Notes under the pieces: generated by a model | Database searches by the model: none | What the model was told of the DNA's origin: nothing | Seen by the model: only the letters and a program-made list of their open reading frames with translations | Translations under genes and position numbers: made by a program | Shown: piece after piece, positions 18,071 to 25,482 of the stretch | Numbering within the stretch: the first letter of the stretch is position 1 | Layout: each line of letters starts with the position of its first letter | Source of the DNA: Gemmatimonadota bacterium | GTDB taxonomy: Bacteria; JAAXHH01 | Direction of reading: 5' to 3' | Length of the DNA stretch: 46,550 bases | Assembly: GCA_026702745.1 (NCBI GenBank) | Contig: JAPPBT010000001.1 | Coordinates: 1-46,550, forward strand

Positions 18071-19018
18071 TCAGTCGCTCTGTCCTTCGAAATACTCCCG
18101 GATGCTGAGGTATCTCTCTCCGGTATCGCACAGGATGGTTACGATTCGGCCTTTTCCCATGTCCTCCGCCAGCCTGAGGCCGGCGCAGACATTGGCGCCT
18201 GCAGAGATACCCACCAGGAGCCCCTCCTCCAGGCCCACGCGGCGGGCCGTCTGGTAGGCGTCCTCGTCGTCGATCAACATCACGTCGTCAATGATCGATC
18301 GGTCCAGGATGTCGGGAACGAACCCGGCGCCGATGCCCTGGATGGCGTGCACCAGGCTCTCCACGGGCTTGCCCGATATCACGGGGGACAACGAGGGTTC
18401 CACCGCGATCACGCGGATGCGTTCGTCCTTCTCCTTCAAGAATTGCCCCACGCCGGTCAGCGTTCCCCCGGTGCCCACGGCGGCCACGAAGGCGTCGATT
18501 TTACCGCCGGTCGCGTCCCAGATCTCCTCGGCCGTGGTCTTGCGGTGAATTTCCACGTTGGCGGGGTTCTTGAACTGCTGGGGCATGAAGTAGTCGGGAT
18601 GTTCGGCGAGGATCTCCTCCGCCTTCTGCACGGCGCCGGCCATGCCCAGCATGCCCGGTGTCAGCACCAGCTCCGCGCCGTAGGAGGTCAGCAGCACGCG
18701 CCGCTCCGAACTCATGTTGTCCGGCATCACGAGGATGACCTTGTAGCCCCGTACCGCGGCCACCATGCTCAGGCCGAGCCCCGTGTTGCCGCTCGTCGGC
18801 TCCACGATGGTGCCACCCGGTTTGAGCAGGCCCTGCTGCTCGGCGTCCAGGATCATGCTCAGGCCGACGCGGTCCTTGACGCTGCCGCCGGGGTTGCCTG
18901 ACTCGAGCTTGCCGAGCAGGTCGACCCCCGGGACATTGTTGATCCGGTTCAGGCGAACCAGGGGGGTGTTGCCGATCAGGTCGAGCGCGCTGTCGTATAT
19001 TCCGTTCCCGGACGCCAC
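18071..19018 (-). CDS. cysK: Cysteine synthase (CysK/CysM family)
   Basis: 315 residues of fold-type II PLP enzyme. Key motifs are IGNTPLVRLNRI, the Schiff-base lysine in SGNPGGSVKDRVG, the substrate loop PTSGNTGLGL, the phosphate-binding GTGGTLTGVG and the C-terminal GISAGANV. It makes cysteine from O-acetylserine, O-phosphoserine or a related acceptor plus sulfide or a carrier-bound thiocarboxylate. The adjacent CysO-like gene suggests the carrier-dependent (CysM-like) route, but the sequence alone does not settle it. Starts at GTG behind AAGGAT. It lies 10 bp after the Rrf2 gene and is probably regulated by it. Confidence 0.92.
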   Translation of the reverse strand: MASGNGIYDSALDLIGNTPLVRLNRINNVPGVDLLGKLESGNPGGSVKDRVGLSMILDAEQQGLLKPGGTIVEPTSGNTGLGLSMVAAVRGYKVILVMPDNMSSERRVLLTSYGAELVLTPGMLGMAGAVQKAEEILAEHPDYFMPQQFKNPANVEIHRKTTAEEIWDATGGKIDAFVAAVGTGGTLTGVGQFLKEKDERIRVIAVEPSLSPVISGKPVESLVHAIQGIGAGFVPDILDRSIIDDVMLIDDEDAYQTARRVGLEEGLLVGISAGANVCAGLRLAEDMGKGRIVTILCDTGERYLSIREYFEGQSD

Positions 19019-19028
19019 GGGCTATCCT

Positions 19029-19469
19029 TCAGATGTAGTACATGGACAGGCTCTTCTGCGCCTGCCTGGAAATGTCTTCGAAAGTGATGCCGTCCATGAT
19101 ATCGCCGAGTTTTTCCTGCACCCCCATCCAAACGTCCTTCAATACGTGCTGGCCGCTCAACTGGTCCGTTATCTCGGCGTCGCCGGACAGGCTTTCTACG
19201 GAGATCAGGGCCCCGTCCATGGCCCGGATCACGTCACCCAGCGAGATTTCGCCCGGGGCCCTGGCCAGCGAGTAGCCCCCGGTCGCTCCACGCTTGCTCC
19301 GCACCAGTCCGGCGCGCTGCAGCTGCAGGAGGATTTGAACGAGGTATTTTTCGGGGATGGATTGACGGACGGCGATGTCGCTGATGTGGATGACTTCCGC
19401 CTTGTCGTGGTATCTTGTCAGTTCCAGCACGGCCCTGCACGCATACTCCGCCTTGGCCGATACTCGCAT
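19029..19469 (-). CDS. Rrf2-family transcriptional regulator (CymR-like)
   Basis: 146 residues. The winged HTH spans the first 70 residues (KAEYACRAVLELT, ISDIAVRQSIPEKYLVQIL, and the wing SKRGATGGYSLARAP). The region where IscR/NsrR carry three cluster cysteines has none (LISVESLSGDAEITDQLSG), so it is a cluster-free type like CymR, which in Bacillus represses sulfur genes through a complex with CysK. First gene of the operon with the cysteine synthase. The 19-bp palindrome over its own start point is the obvious operator, so negative autoregulation with control by cysteine status is the simplest model; that model is inference. Confidence 0.88.
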   Translation of the reverse strand: MRVSAKAEYACRAVLELTRYHDKAEVIHISDIAVRQSIPEKYLVQILLQLQRAGLVRSKRGATGGYSLARAPGEISLGDVIRAMDGALISVESLSGDAEITDQLSGQHVLKDVWMGVQEKLGDIMDGITFEDISRQAQKSLSMYYI

Positions 19470-19495
19470 GCGCCCTCCCTGGCCTCCGGGGTTTA

Positions 19496-19543
19496 GTTTA
19501 CTAATTTAGTCAACATTATAAGAAGGCGGAGGTTCGGCGTCAA
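19496..19543 (-). promoter_or_regulatory. Promoter and palindromic operator of the Rrf2-cysK operon
   Basis: On the minus strand, TTGACG (19543-19538), a 17-bp spacer and a perfect TATAAT (19520-19515) form a strong promoter. Directly after the -10 box lies a 19-bp near-perfect inverted repeat (19496-19514), GTTKACTAA-T-TTAGTMAAC in consensus form. It covers the transcription start and would block initiation when bound. AT-rich dyads of this size suit Rrf2 regulators. Confidence 0.75.
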
Positions 19544-19585
19544 GGTATTTAGGGAACTGCAGGGGCGAGCAGCCAGGCGAGGACG

Positions 19586-20518
19586 TCAGTCGAATCGGCT
19601 GGTGTGGGTTTCCAGATACCGATCCGGATCCAGCGGCTTCATGCGCAGGTCCGCGGGCGCCGCCCCGCCCAGGGCTTCGCGGGGAGCGAGTCCGATCAGT
19701 TCGCTTTCCAGGACCTCGACCCCTTTGGATTCCGCGAGGTGCGCGACCGTTGCGTATGCCCGGGCCATGTCCGTTTGCCGGTAGTCGGTCAGGTTCATGG
19801 ACACCTGGGCGAGGTGCCGTCCCGGGAGCATCAGTCCGAGCGCTCGCACCCCGGGCAGGCCCCCACTTTTCTCCCGGACTACCTGCGCGATCGTCCGGGC
19901 CACGCGAACGTCGTCGGTTTCCAGGTTCACATTGTACGCGATGAGGATATCGCGGACGCCGACCGCCGTGGCGCCGGCGGAAGCGTGAACCTTGCCCGGT
20001 CCCGCGTCGGGCGCAAGGTCCGGTTCCTGCTGGGCGCGTTGGGCCTTTTGTACCTGTCGGGTTCGTTCGACCAGGCCTTCGAATCCTCCCCGGCGTATGT
20101 CCGGTAGCTCGCCGCGGCGCGCATCAGAGGCGGCATGGCCGTAGAAGTACACCGGAATCCCGAGGGATCGGCCGATCTCCACGCCGCAGTCCCGGGCGAG
20201 GGTTATGCAGTCGTCCATGCTGTAACTGGAAAGGGGTATGAAGGGGATGACGTCCGTGGCGCCGATCCGGGGATGTACGCCGCGGTGGCGTCTAAGGTCG
20301 ATAAGGTCCCGGGCCGTCCTGCAGCCTTCAAAAGCGCCCCGGGCGACATCTCCGGGCGAACCCATGAACGTGATCACGGAGCGGTTGTGATCTCCGTCCA
20401 TTTCCATGCCGGCCAGGTGGACACCGTCGACGGCGGCGATGCTGGCGGCAATGGCCTCCACGATGCCCGTATCGCGCCCTTCACTGAAGTTGGGCACACA
20501 CTCGACCAGGGCACTCAT
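19586..20518 (-). CDS. Glutamate formimidoyltransferase (FTCD N-terminal type)
   Basis: 310 residues covering the two formiminotransferase subdomains without the cyclodeaminase part. The start ECVPNFSEGRD is the family signature, and DGDHNRSVITFMG, RIGATDVIPFIPL and VRDILIAYNVNL also match. It moves the formimino group of formiminoglutamate (from histidine breakdown) to tetrahydrofolate. No other histidine-degradation genes are in the window. Its ATG overlaps the stop of the RraA-like gene in TGATG, so the two are co-translated. Last gene of the minus-strand run that starts at 23342. Confidence 0.9.
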   Translation of the reverse strand: MSALVECVPNFSEGRDTGIVEAIAASIAAVDGVHLAGMEMDGDHNRSVITFMGSPGDVARGAFEGCRTARDLIDLRRHRGVHPRIGATDVIPFIPLSSYSMDDCITLARDCGVEIGRSLGIPVYFYGHAASDARRGELPDIRRGGFEGLVERTRQVQKAQRAQQEPDLAPDAGPGKVHASAGATAVGVRDILIAYNVNLETDDVRVARTIAQVVREKSGGLPGVRALGLMLPGRHLAQVSMNLTDYRQTDMARAYATVAHLAESKGVEVLESELIGLAPREALGGAAPADLRMKPLDPDRYLETHTSRFD

Positions 20519-21231
20519 CAGAGAATGCCGTATTTCTCGAAGGCGGCGGTCGCGGACATGCCGTTCTGCAGGGCCTGCTTGACCTCTTTTTCTTCGGCTG
20601 CCTTCTCGAATGCCGCTTTCAGTACCTGATCTTCCGCGGCCTTGGGTACGACCACGACCCCGTCGAAGTCGCCGAATATCAGATCGCCCGGACAGACCTT
20701 CACGCCGCCGCAGTCGATGGGCGTATTGTAGGCAATGACGTCGCTCCTGCCCTTCGAATCATAGGGCGCGATACCGCGGACGAACAGCGGAAAGCCCATG
20801 TCGGCGATGGCCTGCGAATCCCGCGTAAACCCGTCGATCACGGCTCCGCGTGCTCCCCGGGCCTCCGCGGCGGTAGAGAGCAACTCGCCCCAGAGACTGC
20901 TTCGCGTCGTACCATTGGTCTGCGCCACGAGGACGTCCCCGGACTTCAGCGCGTCCACGGCTTCCAGCTCGAGCTTGTAGGGCTCGTCGGGAATCTCGTA
21001 TACGTCGACGGACAGGACGGTCAGCGCCCGGCCCACGACGACCGCATCGGGAAACAGGGGCCTGATGTCGTGCCGTAGGATCTGGTCGCGGAATCCACAG
21101 GCGTCCAGGGCGTCCGCGATCACCGCCGAAAACAGCTTCGCCTTAATCTCTTCGAAGCGTTCGTTGCTTGATGCTGTGCTCAATTTTGCGTTCTCCCCGC
21201 ATTGGCGTTCTTCCCGGCACGGACACATCAC
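20518..21231 (-). CDS. RraA-like / HMG aldolase family protein
   Basis: Up to 237 residues of the RraA/4-hydroxy-4-methyl-2-oxoglutarate aldolase fold. Motifs are VIADALDACG, GRALTV, GDVLVAQTNGTTRSSLWGELLSTAA, then RGAVIDGFTRDSQAI with the Mg-linked Arg-Asp pair, and GDLIFGDFDGVVVVP. These proteins include metal-dependent oxaloacetate/HMG aldolases; others bind RNase E. The first 16 residues are Cys/Arg-rich and unlike the family; a TTG at 21183 behind GGGGAG may be the true start, giving about 221 residues. Coupled to the formimidoyltransferase gene, 26 bp after the OmpA gene. Confidence 0.82.
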   Translation of the reverse strand: MMCPCREERQCGENAKLSTASSNERFEEIKAKLFSAVIADALDACGFRDQILRHDIRPLFPDAVVVGRALTVLSVDVYEIPDEPYKLELEAVDALKSGDVLVAQTNGTTRSSLWGELLSTAAEARGARGAVIDGFTRDSQAIADMGFPLFVRGIAPYDSKGRSDVIAYNTPIDCGGVKVCPGDLIFGDFDGVVVVPKAAEDQVLKAAFEKAAEEKEVKQALQNGMSATAAFEKYGIL

Positions 21232-21257
21232 GCGACTCTGCGCCGGTGCGTTTTGTA

Positions 21258-22796
21258 TTATAGATCTCTGGTGAAGGTCAGGACCACGTCGATGCGTCGG
21301 TTTCTTTCCCGGCCGCTGCGTGTATTGTTGCTGTCGATGGGCTGCGCGCTGCCATGGCCGGAGGACGTCATACGTTCGGCCTCAACACCGGATTGATCCG
21401 CCAGAAACTGCATGACCGCATCGGCGCGGGACTTCGAAAGGGTGATATTCTTGTCCTCCGCGCCGGTGGCGTCGGTATGGCCCTCCACGGCCACGCGAGT
21501 CTGAGGGTACAACACGAGGAACGCCCCGAGGCTCTCGAGCAGCCCGCGCGCACCTCCGGGTATTTCCGTTCTACCCGCCTGGAAAGACAGCCCGATGAGG
21601 CGCAGGGTAAGGCGTTCGGCGTCTCGCACCACGATCGCCTGGCTGTCCGAAAACCGCTCCTGGGCCTGTGCGGCGGCATCCAACTGGGTCTTTTCGTAAA
21701 CGTACTCCCTGAGTTCCCGGCGTTCCCGGTCCAGCGCCTCTTTTCTCCGCTGAAGGTCCTGTTGGTAGCTTTCCACCATGGACGACAGGCGTATCTGCTG
21801 TTCCTCGATCGCCTGGTGCAGGGAATCAACCTTGGCGCTGAGCACCGCGGCGTCCCCCTCTGCCTGCTGGAGCAGGAGGCTTAAGGAATCCTGCCTGGCG
21901 GCGAGCGTGCGCAGGCTTTCCGTCATAATCGCCTGCGGATCATCGGCCAGGAAATCGGCGGAGATCCCCGCCATGTCGGCGGCCTGCCGGACGAGTTCCT
22001 CCTGTGTCAGCAACATGCGCTCCCAGTTCCCGGAATCGCCGCGGAGTGCGTCGACTTGTGTCGCAATCTCAATGGCGCGCCGTGCCGCGTAATCGGCGGT
22101 CTGTGCCTTGGTTCGGAGCGCGGCAGTCAGGGGTTCCCCGCGGTGCAGCGCGCCGGTCACTTCATCCACCAACCGGCGGGCCTGCGCGAAGGACGCCGGA
22201 GCCAACCGGTCCCAATCCCGGTTCTCGGCTTCGGCCAGGCCGATCTGCGCCGATCCGATGAGCGACATCTCGATCACCGACGACCTCACGTTATCGAAGA
22301 GCGCGGCCGCTTCCTGCCCCTGGGCGAAGGCATCGGAGACCCGGTCGTCTTCCAGCCTGGAAATAGCCCGTTCGAGGCGGCTTTCGGCGTCCTCGAAGGC
22401 ATCCGGAACCATCGCGGGGGCGTTCGCCCGCTGGGCCGCCGCCCGTTTCTCCAGCGGTACCATCAGTATCTCGTTTACGCGATCCAGCCGTTCCCGCGCC
22501 AGGACCAGGGCGGCGTCGAACTCCGTATAGGACCGATCGATATCCCGGGTCGATTTGCCTTCCCGTATATCCCGTGTATATCGATCGTAAGCCTCCCGGA
22601 CCTTGTTGTAGGTATCAGGGATCAGGAAACCGGCGTCGAGATCGGAAAGCCGATTCAGAGAGGTAGTAGCCGCAGTGATCCGACCGGCCGCACTGGCTGG
22701 ACTACTGCTACCGGAGCCTTGCGCCGATATGGGAAGGGGAGTTGTCAGAAATGAGAATATACAAAGGCAAAGGGGAACCAGTATGCCAGCTCGCAT
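21258..22796 (-). CDS. OmpA-family cell-envelope protein with long helical region
   Basis: 512 residues. A signal peptide (first 25 residues, ending ISAQG) is followed by a long helical, coiled-coil-prone region (about 40-380) rich in Ala, Arg, Glu and Gln (for example RKEALDRERRELREYVYEKTQ). A C-terminal OmpA/MotB peptidoglycan-binding domain (about 400-510) carries VEGHTDATGAEDKNITLSKSRADAV and GSAQPIDSN. It probably links the outer membrane or periplasm to peptidoglycan. The helical part resembles DUF4398-type segments seen before OmpA domains. It follows the unknown gene by 4 bp. No lipobox is visible. Confidence 0.85.
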   Translation of the reverse strand: MRAGILVPLCLCIFSFLTTPLPISAQGSGSSSPASAAGRITAATTSLNRLSDLDAGFLIPDTYNKVREAYDRYTRDIREGKSTRDIDRSYTEFDAALVLARERLDRVNEILMVPLEKRAAAQRANAPAMVPDAFEDAESRLERAISRLEDDRVSDAFAQGQEAAALFDNVRSSVIEMSLIGSAQIGLAEAENRDWDRLAPASFAQARRLVDEVTGALHRGEPLTAALRTKAQTADYAARRAIEIATQVDALRGDSGNWERMLLTQEELVRQAADMAGISADFLADDPQAIMTESLRTLAARQDSLSLLLQQAEGDAAVLSAKVDSLHQAIEEQQIRLSSMVESYQQDLQRRKEALDRERRELREYVYEKTQLDAAAQAQERFSDSQAIVVRDAERLTLRLIGLSFQAGRTEIPGGARGLLESLGAFLVLYPQTRVAVEGHTDATGAEDKNITLSKSRADAVMQFLADQSGVEAERMTSSGHGSAQPIDSNNTRSGRERNRRIDVVLTFTRDL

Positions 22797-22800
22797 GAGG

Positions 22801-23094
22801 TCAACCTCCGCCTCTCAAAAAGGCCATGGTCAGCACGGGTTTGACATCGGGCAGGTGATCGTCGACCGTGACCTCAATCGCGGGGATTTCACCCAGCCTG
22901 GCCAGAGGATGGGTCTTCGTGGTATGGTAGGCCAGGGTGATTTCCCCGGTTTCGGATGCGACATCGATCGCGAATACGACCTGGTCATCGGCCTCGCGGA
23001 CGGACACCACCGGGATGTTCTTATCCTGTAGCGCCCGTTTCAGGCCCCGTACGGCGTCTTCCAGCTTGAATCCGAAATAGGTGTGGCAGGACAC
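22801..23094 (-). CDS. Unrecognised small protein paired with a sulfur carrier
   Basis: 97 residues that I do not recognise. The sequence alternates helix and strand (KLEDAVRGLKRALQDKNIPVVSV, VVFAIDVASETGEITLAYHT, AIEVTVDDHLP) and looks like a compact alpha/beta domain with one early Cys-His (SCHTYFGF). It ends in Arg-Gly-Gly-Gly. It starts 5 bp after the MoaD-like gene and ends 4 bp before the OmpA gene, so it is co-transcribed with both. It could be a partner of the sulfur carrier; that is a guess from position only. Confidence 0.7.
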   Translation of the reverse strand: MSCHTYFGFKLEDAVRGLKRALQDKNIPVVSVREADDQVVFAIDVASETGEITLAYHTTKTHPLARLGEIPAIEVTVDDHLPDVKPVLTMAFLRGGG

Positions 23095-23099
23095 CGGCC

Positions 23100-23342
23100 C
23101 TACGCCCCGCCGGCAATCGGCGGGAAGAAGCTGACCACCGCGCCATCCGTCAGCGGGGTATCTTCAGCCGAGTGTTTTCCGTCGATCAGGATCAGGTGTA
23201 TGTGTCCATCAGGGATGGCCAGTTGCGCGATGATGTCACCCGCCGTGGCCTGGTCACCCAGTTCAATCGTCGCCGTTTTATTGACCGCGTCCTCGGGCAG
23301 GTATTTTCGCAGGGTGGCAAAGAGCTTGACGGAAACGGTCAT
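23100..23342 (-). CDS. MoaD/ThiS-like sulfur carrier ending Gly-Gly-Ala
   Basis: 80 residues of beta-grasp fold: VSVKLFATLRKYLP at the start, HIHLILIDGKHSAEDTPLTDGAVVSFFPPIAGG near the end (described in parts: LILIDGK, then VSFFPPIAGG). A single Ala follows the Gly-Gly before the TAG stop. A closed C-terminus of this kind is known for HcyS of Wolinella, whose Ala is removed by the metalloprotease HcyD before sulfur loading. It is therefore more likely a dedicated sulfur-amino-acid carrier than the molybdopterin synthase subunit; no moaE or other moa gene is nearby. First gene of the minus-strand run to 19586. Confidence 0.82.
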   Translation of the reverse strand: MTVSVKLFATLRKYLPEDAVNKTATIELGDQATAGDIIAQLAIPDGHIHLILIDGKHSAEDTPLTDGAVVSFFPPIAGGA

Positions 23343-23487
23343 GGGGCATCCTCTCCAGTTCTGGTAATCGATAAATACCTGTTTTACAGATGGTTAAGTG
23401 CGATCGAAAATACCCACGAATGGGCAATTCCCGACCGTTAACTTAAAGGGAAAATCACGGTTCAATCAAGGAGAAAATGGGGGCAAA

Positions 23488-24480
23488 TCACACCCACTTG
23501 AACACTACCCCCAGCACCTCCCTGGGATCTTCCGCAAGCATGTCGTAGACGGACTGGCAGTCGGAGGGGTCGGCTTCATGGGTGATCAGGTCTTCGATCG
23601 GCAGTTTTCCTTCGCTCATGAGCCGCAGAACCAGGTCGCGATCCCTGCGCTTGCTCCAGGGATAGTACAGGTCGGCCTCGTCGGGTGTTTTGGGCTGGTG
23701 AGCGCCTAGAATCGTGACCTCACGCAGATGGACCTCGTGGAAAAAGCTCACCTCCACCGATCCGCGTGGGGAACCGAGGGCGAGCAGACGGCCACCGAGC
23801 CTCGCCAGCGTCAACGCCATCGGATATACAGAAGGCACACCGGTTGCTTCGATGACCAGGTCCGCACCGTCTGCCGCGCAGTGCTGCCGAACTGCTTCAG
23901 CCACATCGGTTTCTTTCTCCGGGTTAATACATACGTCGACCCCGCGTTCACGGGCTTTTTGAAGGCGAAAGTCATCCAGATCCACGCCGATTACAGGTAC
24001 GGCGCCGCTCAGTTTCGCAAAGGTGGCGGCCAACTGGCCCACGATGCCCATGCCGGTCACCGCCACGGCCTCACCCAGTTCGGGACGGGCAACGCGATGG
24101 CCGTGCAGTGACGTCGCCCCCATGACCATGAATGCCGCTGCCCTGGAAGATACATTCTCCGGAACCTTGTTGATTAAGCCAGACATGATCGAATGACTCG
24201 CGTGATTCCCCTGTCCGGTAACACGGTCGCCCGGAACAATCTCCTTTACATCCTTTCCAACCTCTAAAACTACGCCCGCATTACAATAACCTGTATATCG
24301 TGGAAACCTCGGAATTCCACCAGGCTCGCAGCCATTTATATAATTGTATATCTCCGTGCCCACGCTTACGGCCGTATACTCGTTCTGAACAAGTATACCA
24401 TCATTCGGCAATTCGGGAAGATCATACTCCTCAAGTTCAATTTGCCGAAAATCTGTGTTTATAAAACGTCGTGGGTGCAA
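23488..24480 (-). CDS. Zinc-type medium-chain dehydrogenase (MDR family)
   Basis: 330 residues. The GroES-like N-terminal domain has TAVSVGTEIYNYINGC and GYCNAGVVLEVG; the Rossmann domain has VTGMGIVGQLAATFAKL and VIGVDLDDFRLQKARERG. It looks like the sugar/polyol or threonine dehydrogenase-like branch, but the usual zinc cysteines are largely missing, so the metal status is doubtful. The start is TTG at 24480; no ATG or GTG exists upstream in frame. Base composition changes inside the gene: the first 80 codons (24240-24480) are near 43 percent GC, the rest near 60. The 5' end borders the phage control region, so this gene may mark the host-phage junction. Confidence 0.8.
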   Translation of the reverse strand: MHPRRFINTDFRQIELEEYDLPELPNDGILVQNEYTAVSVGTEIYNYINGCEPGGIPRFPRYTGYCNAGVVLEVGKDVKEIVPGDRVTGQGNHASHSIMSGLINKVPENVSSRAAAFMVMGATSLHGHRVARPELGEAVAVTGMGIVGQLAATFAKLSGAVPVIGVDLDDFRLQKARERGVDVCINPEKETDVAEAVRQHCAADGADLVIEATGVPSVYPMALTLARLGGRLLALGSPRGSVEVSFFHEVHLREVTILGAHQPKTPDEADLYYPWSKRRDRDLVLRLMSEGKLPIEDLITHEADPSDCQSVYDMLAEDPREVLGVVFKWV

Positions 24481-24495
24481 TGTAGTGACTTGGTG

Positions 24496-24515
24496 TTGTA
24501 AATCGTGGTTTACAA
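24496..24515 (-). promoter_or_regulatory. Dyad upstream of the MDR dehydrogenase
   Basis: TTGTAAA-N6-TTTACAA, a perfect 7-bp inverted repeat 16 bp upstream of the dehydrogenase start. Likely an operator. Its TTTAC half resembles the TAAAC/GTTTA dyads of the phage 39-bp element. Confidence 0.45.
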
Positions 24516-24568
24516 ACTTTCGACGGAAGGAGTATACCTGGTTTTTAAGACGAACCGAACATAACGGA

Positions 24569-24753
24569 TGTACAATTTATCTACTTATTGTACATACGTG
24601 CCCATAATATGTACAAATATACTCTTTTTTGTATTATGCAATAATGTACAACCCTATACATCTTTGTATGTGCTGCAACAACATTTGTACTAATATTTTA
24701 TTATTTGTACATCCTATTTATGGTATATGTACAACACTCTTTTCATTTGTACA
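24569..24753. repeat. Phased array of TGTACA palindromes
   Basis: AT-rich 185-bp block with six perfect TGTACA palindromes (24569, 24589, 24610, 24645, 24706 and 24728), one more at 24748, one TGTACT at 24686, and degenerate TGTATN copies at 24630 and 24665. Centre-to-centre distances are 20, 21, 20, 15, 20, 21, 20, 22 and 20 bp, so nearly all sites lie two helical turns apart on one DNA face, with one phase shift in the middle. Several are flanked to read TTGTACAT or ATGTACAA. This looks like a cooperative operator, centromere or integrase-arm array. The window does not show which. Confidence 0.75.
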
Positions 24754-25060
24754 CTGGCATTTTCTTTCCATTCTAGTCCGATTTATAGCTCCAGGCCCCA
24801 AAATCCTCCCTTTACCCCTCCAAAACCCTACTTCGCATAATAGATAGTATGCCCCTCGGAACGCCCTAAACCGCTCTATTCACAATAGTTACGTCTAGTT
24901 TTCCGTTTCAGGTCCTTGCCGTATCCGTGGCGCGCCTGTAGGCCCATCTCCGGGCTAAACGGACATGCGCTTCACTAAACACGGCACTAAACGTTCGATT
25001 TCTGCATCTGGGACGCTTTCACCTTCCGGTGCCGGAGTGCGAGCAGGGAGAAGCTAAACG
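24754..25060. other. Phage left-end control region with CTAAAC motifs
   Basis: About 300 bases without a convincing gene. Five CTAAAC copies in plus orientation lie at 24866, 24955, 24975, 24987 and 25054, the same hexamer that opens the 39-bp element elsewhere in the phage. The 13-bp core TTATGCGAAGTAG occurs on the minus strand at 24828-24840. The region likely holds the early promoter(s), but no classical -35/-10 pair stands out. Confidence 0.5.
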
Positions 25061-25249
25061 ATGGCATTAGAAATCAGAATCATCAGTGCTGGAAAGCAGG
25101 GCAAGTCCACCTGGGAGCTGCTGCAGGACGAAACACCTATTGCCCAGGCACCACAGAACTACCGCTCGTTGAAGAACTGCAGGGCGAGTGTCGACCGTTT
25201 CAAAGAGGCGATGCGCATCAAATTCGACGTCCACCAGATAGATCCGTAG
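25061..25249 (+). CDS. Small DUF1508/YegP-like protein
   Basis: 62 residues. The pattern of a short strand, then STWELLQDETPIAQAPQNYRSLKNC, then a helix with ASVDRFKEAMRI resembles half of the YegP/DUF1508 fold (strand, gap-filled turn, then xxxKxxCxxxIxxxK). Function unknown. It is the first plus-strand gene of the phage, preceded by GGGAGAAGCTAAACG, which serves as ribosome site and holds a CTAAAC motif. Confidence 0.6.
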   Translation: MALEIRIISAGKQGKSTWELLQDETPIAQAPQNYRSLKNCRASVDRFKEAMRIKFDVHQIDP

Positions 25250-25279
25250 CCGGCCGCCAGAAACGCGAAAGGATTCCGC

Positions 25280-25396
25280 ATGGTTCTGATCCAGATCTAC
25301 GACCTGACCTCGCTGCTGTTGATCCTGATCGGCATGTTCCTGGGCATGTTCGTCCTGGTGAACTGGCTTATCGGGAAGGTGTTCCAGGACATCTAA
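25280..25396 (+). CDS. 38-residue single-pass membrane micro-protein
   Basis: ATG behind GAAAGGA at 25268-25274. The product has an uncharged core (residues about 9-30, LTSLLLILIGMFLGMFVLVN) and ends LIGKVFQDI. Predicted inner-membrane peptide of unknown role. It is not similar to the EWLV micro-proteins at 32796 and 37570, although it has the same length. Confidence 0.55.
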   Translation: MVLIQIYDLTSLLLILIGMFLGMFVLVNWLIGKVFQDI

Positions 25397-25482
25397 CAGA
25401 ACCCCTCAAGGCGCCCGTGCGCGGCCTGTGCTGGCCAAACGGGCGCCCGGGAGGGTGAAAACCCCACTACGGGAGGTTAACG

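Noticed and set aside
24629-24847. 72-codon frame over the TGTACA array
   Set aside because: Cys/Ile/His-rich product is a by-product of the AT-rich repeats; no ribosome site.
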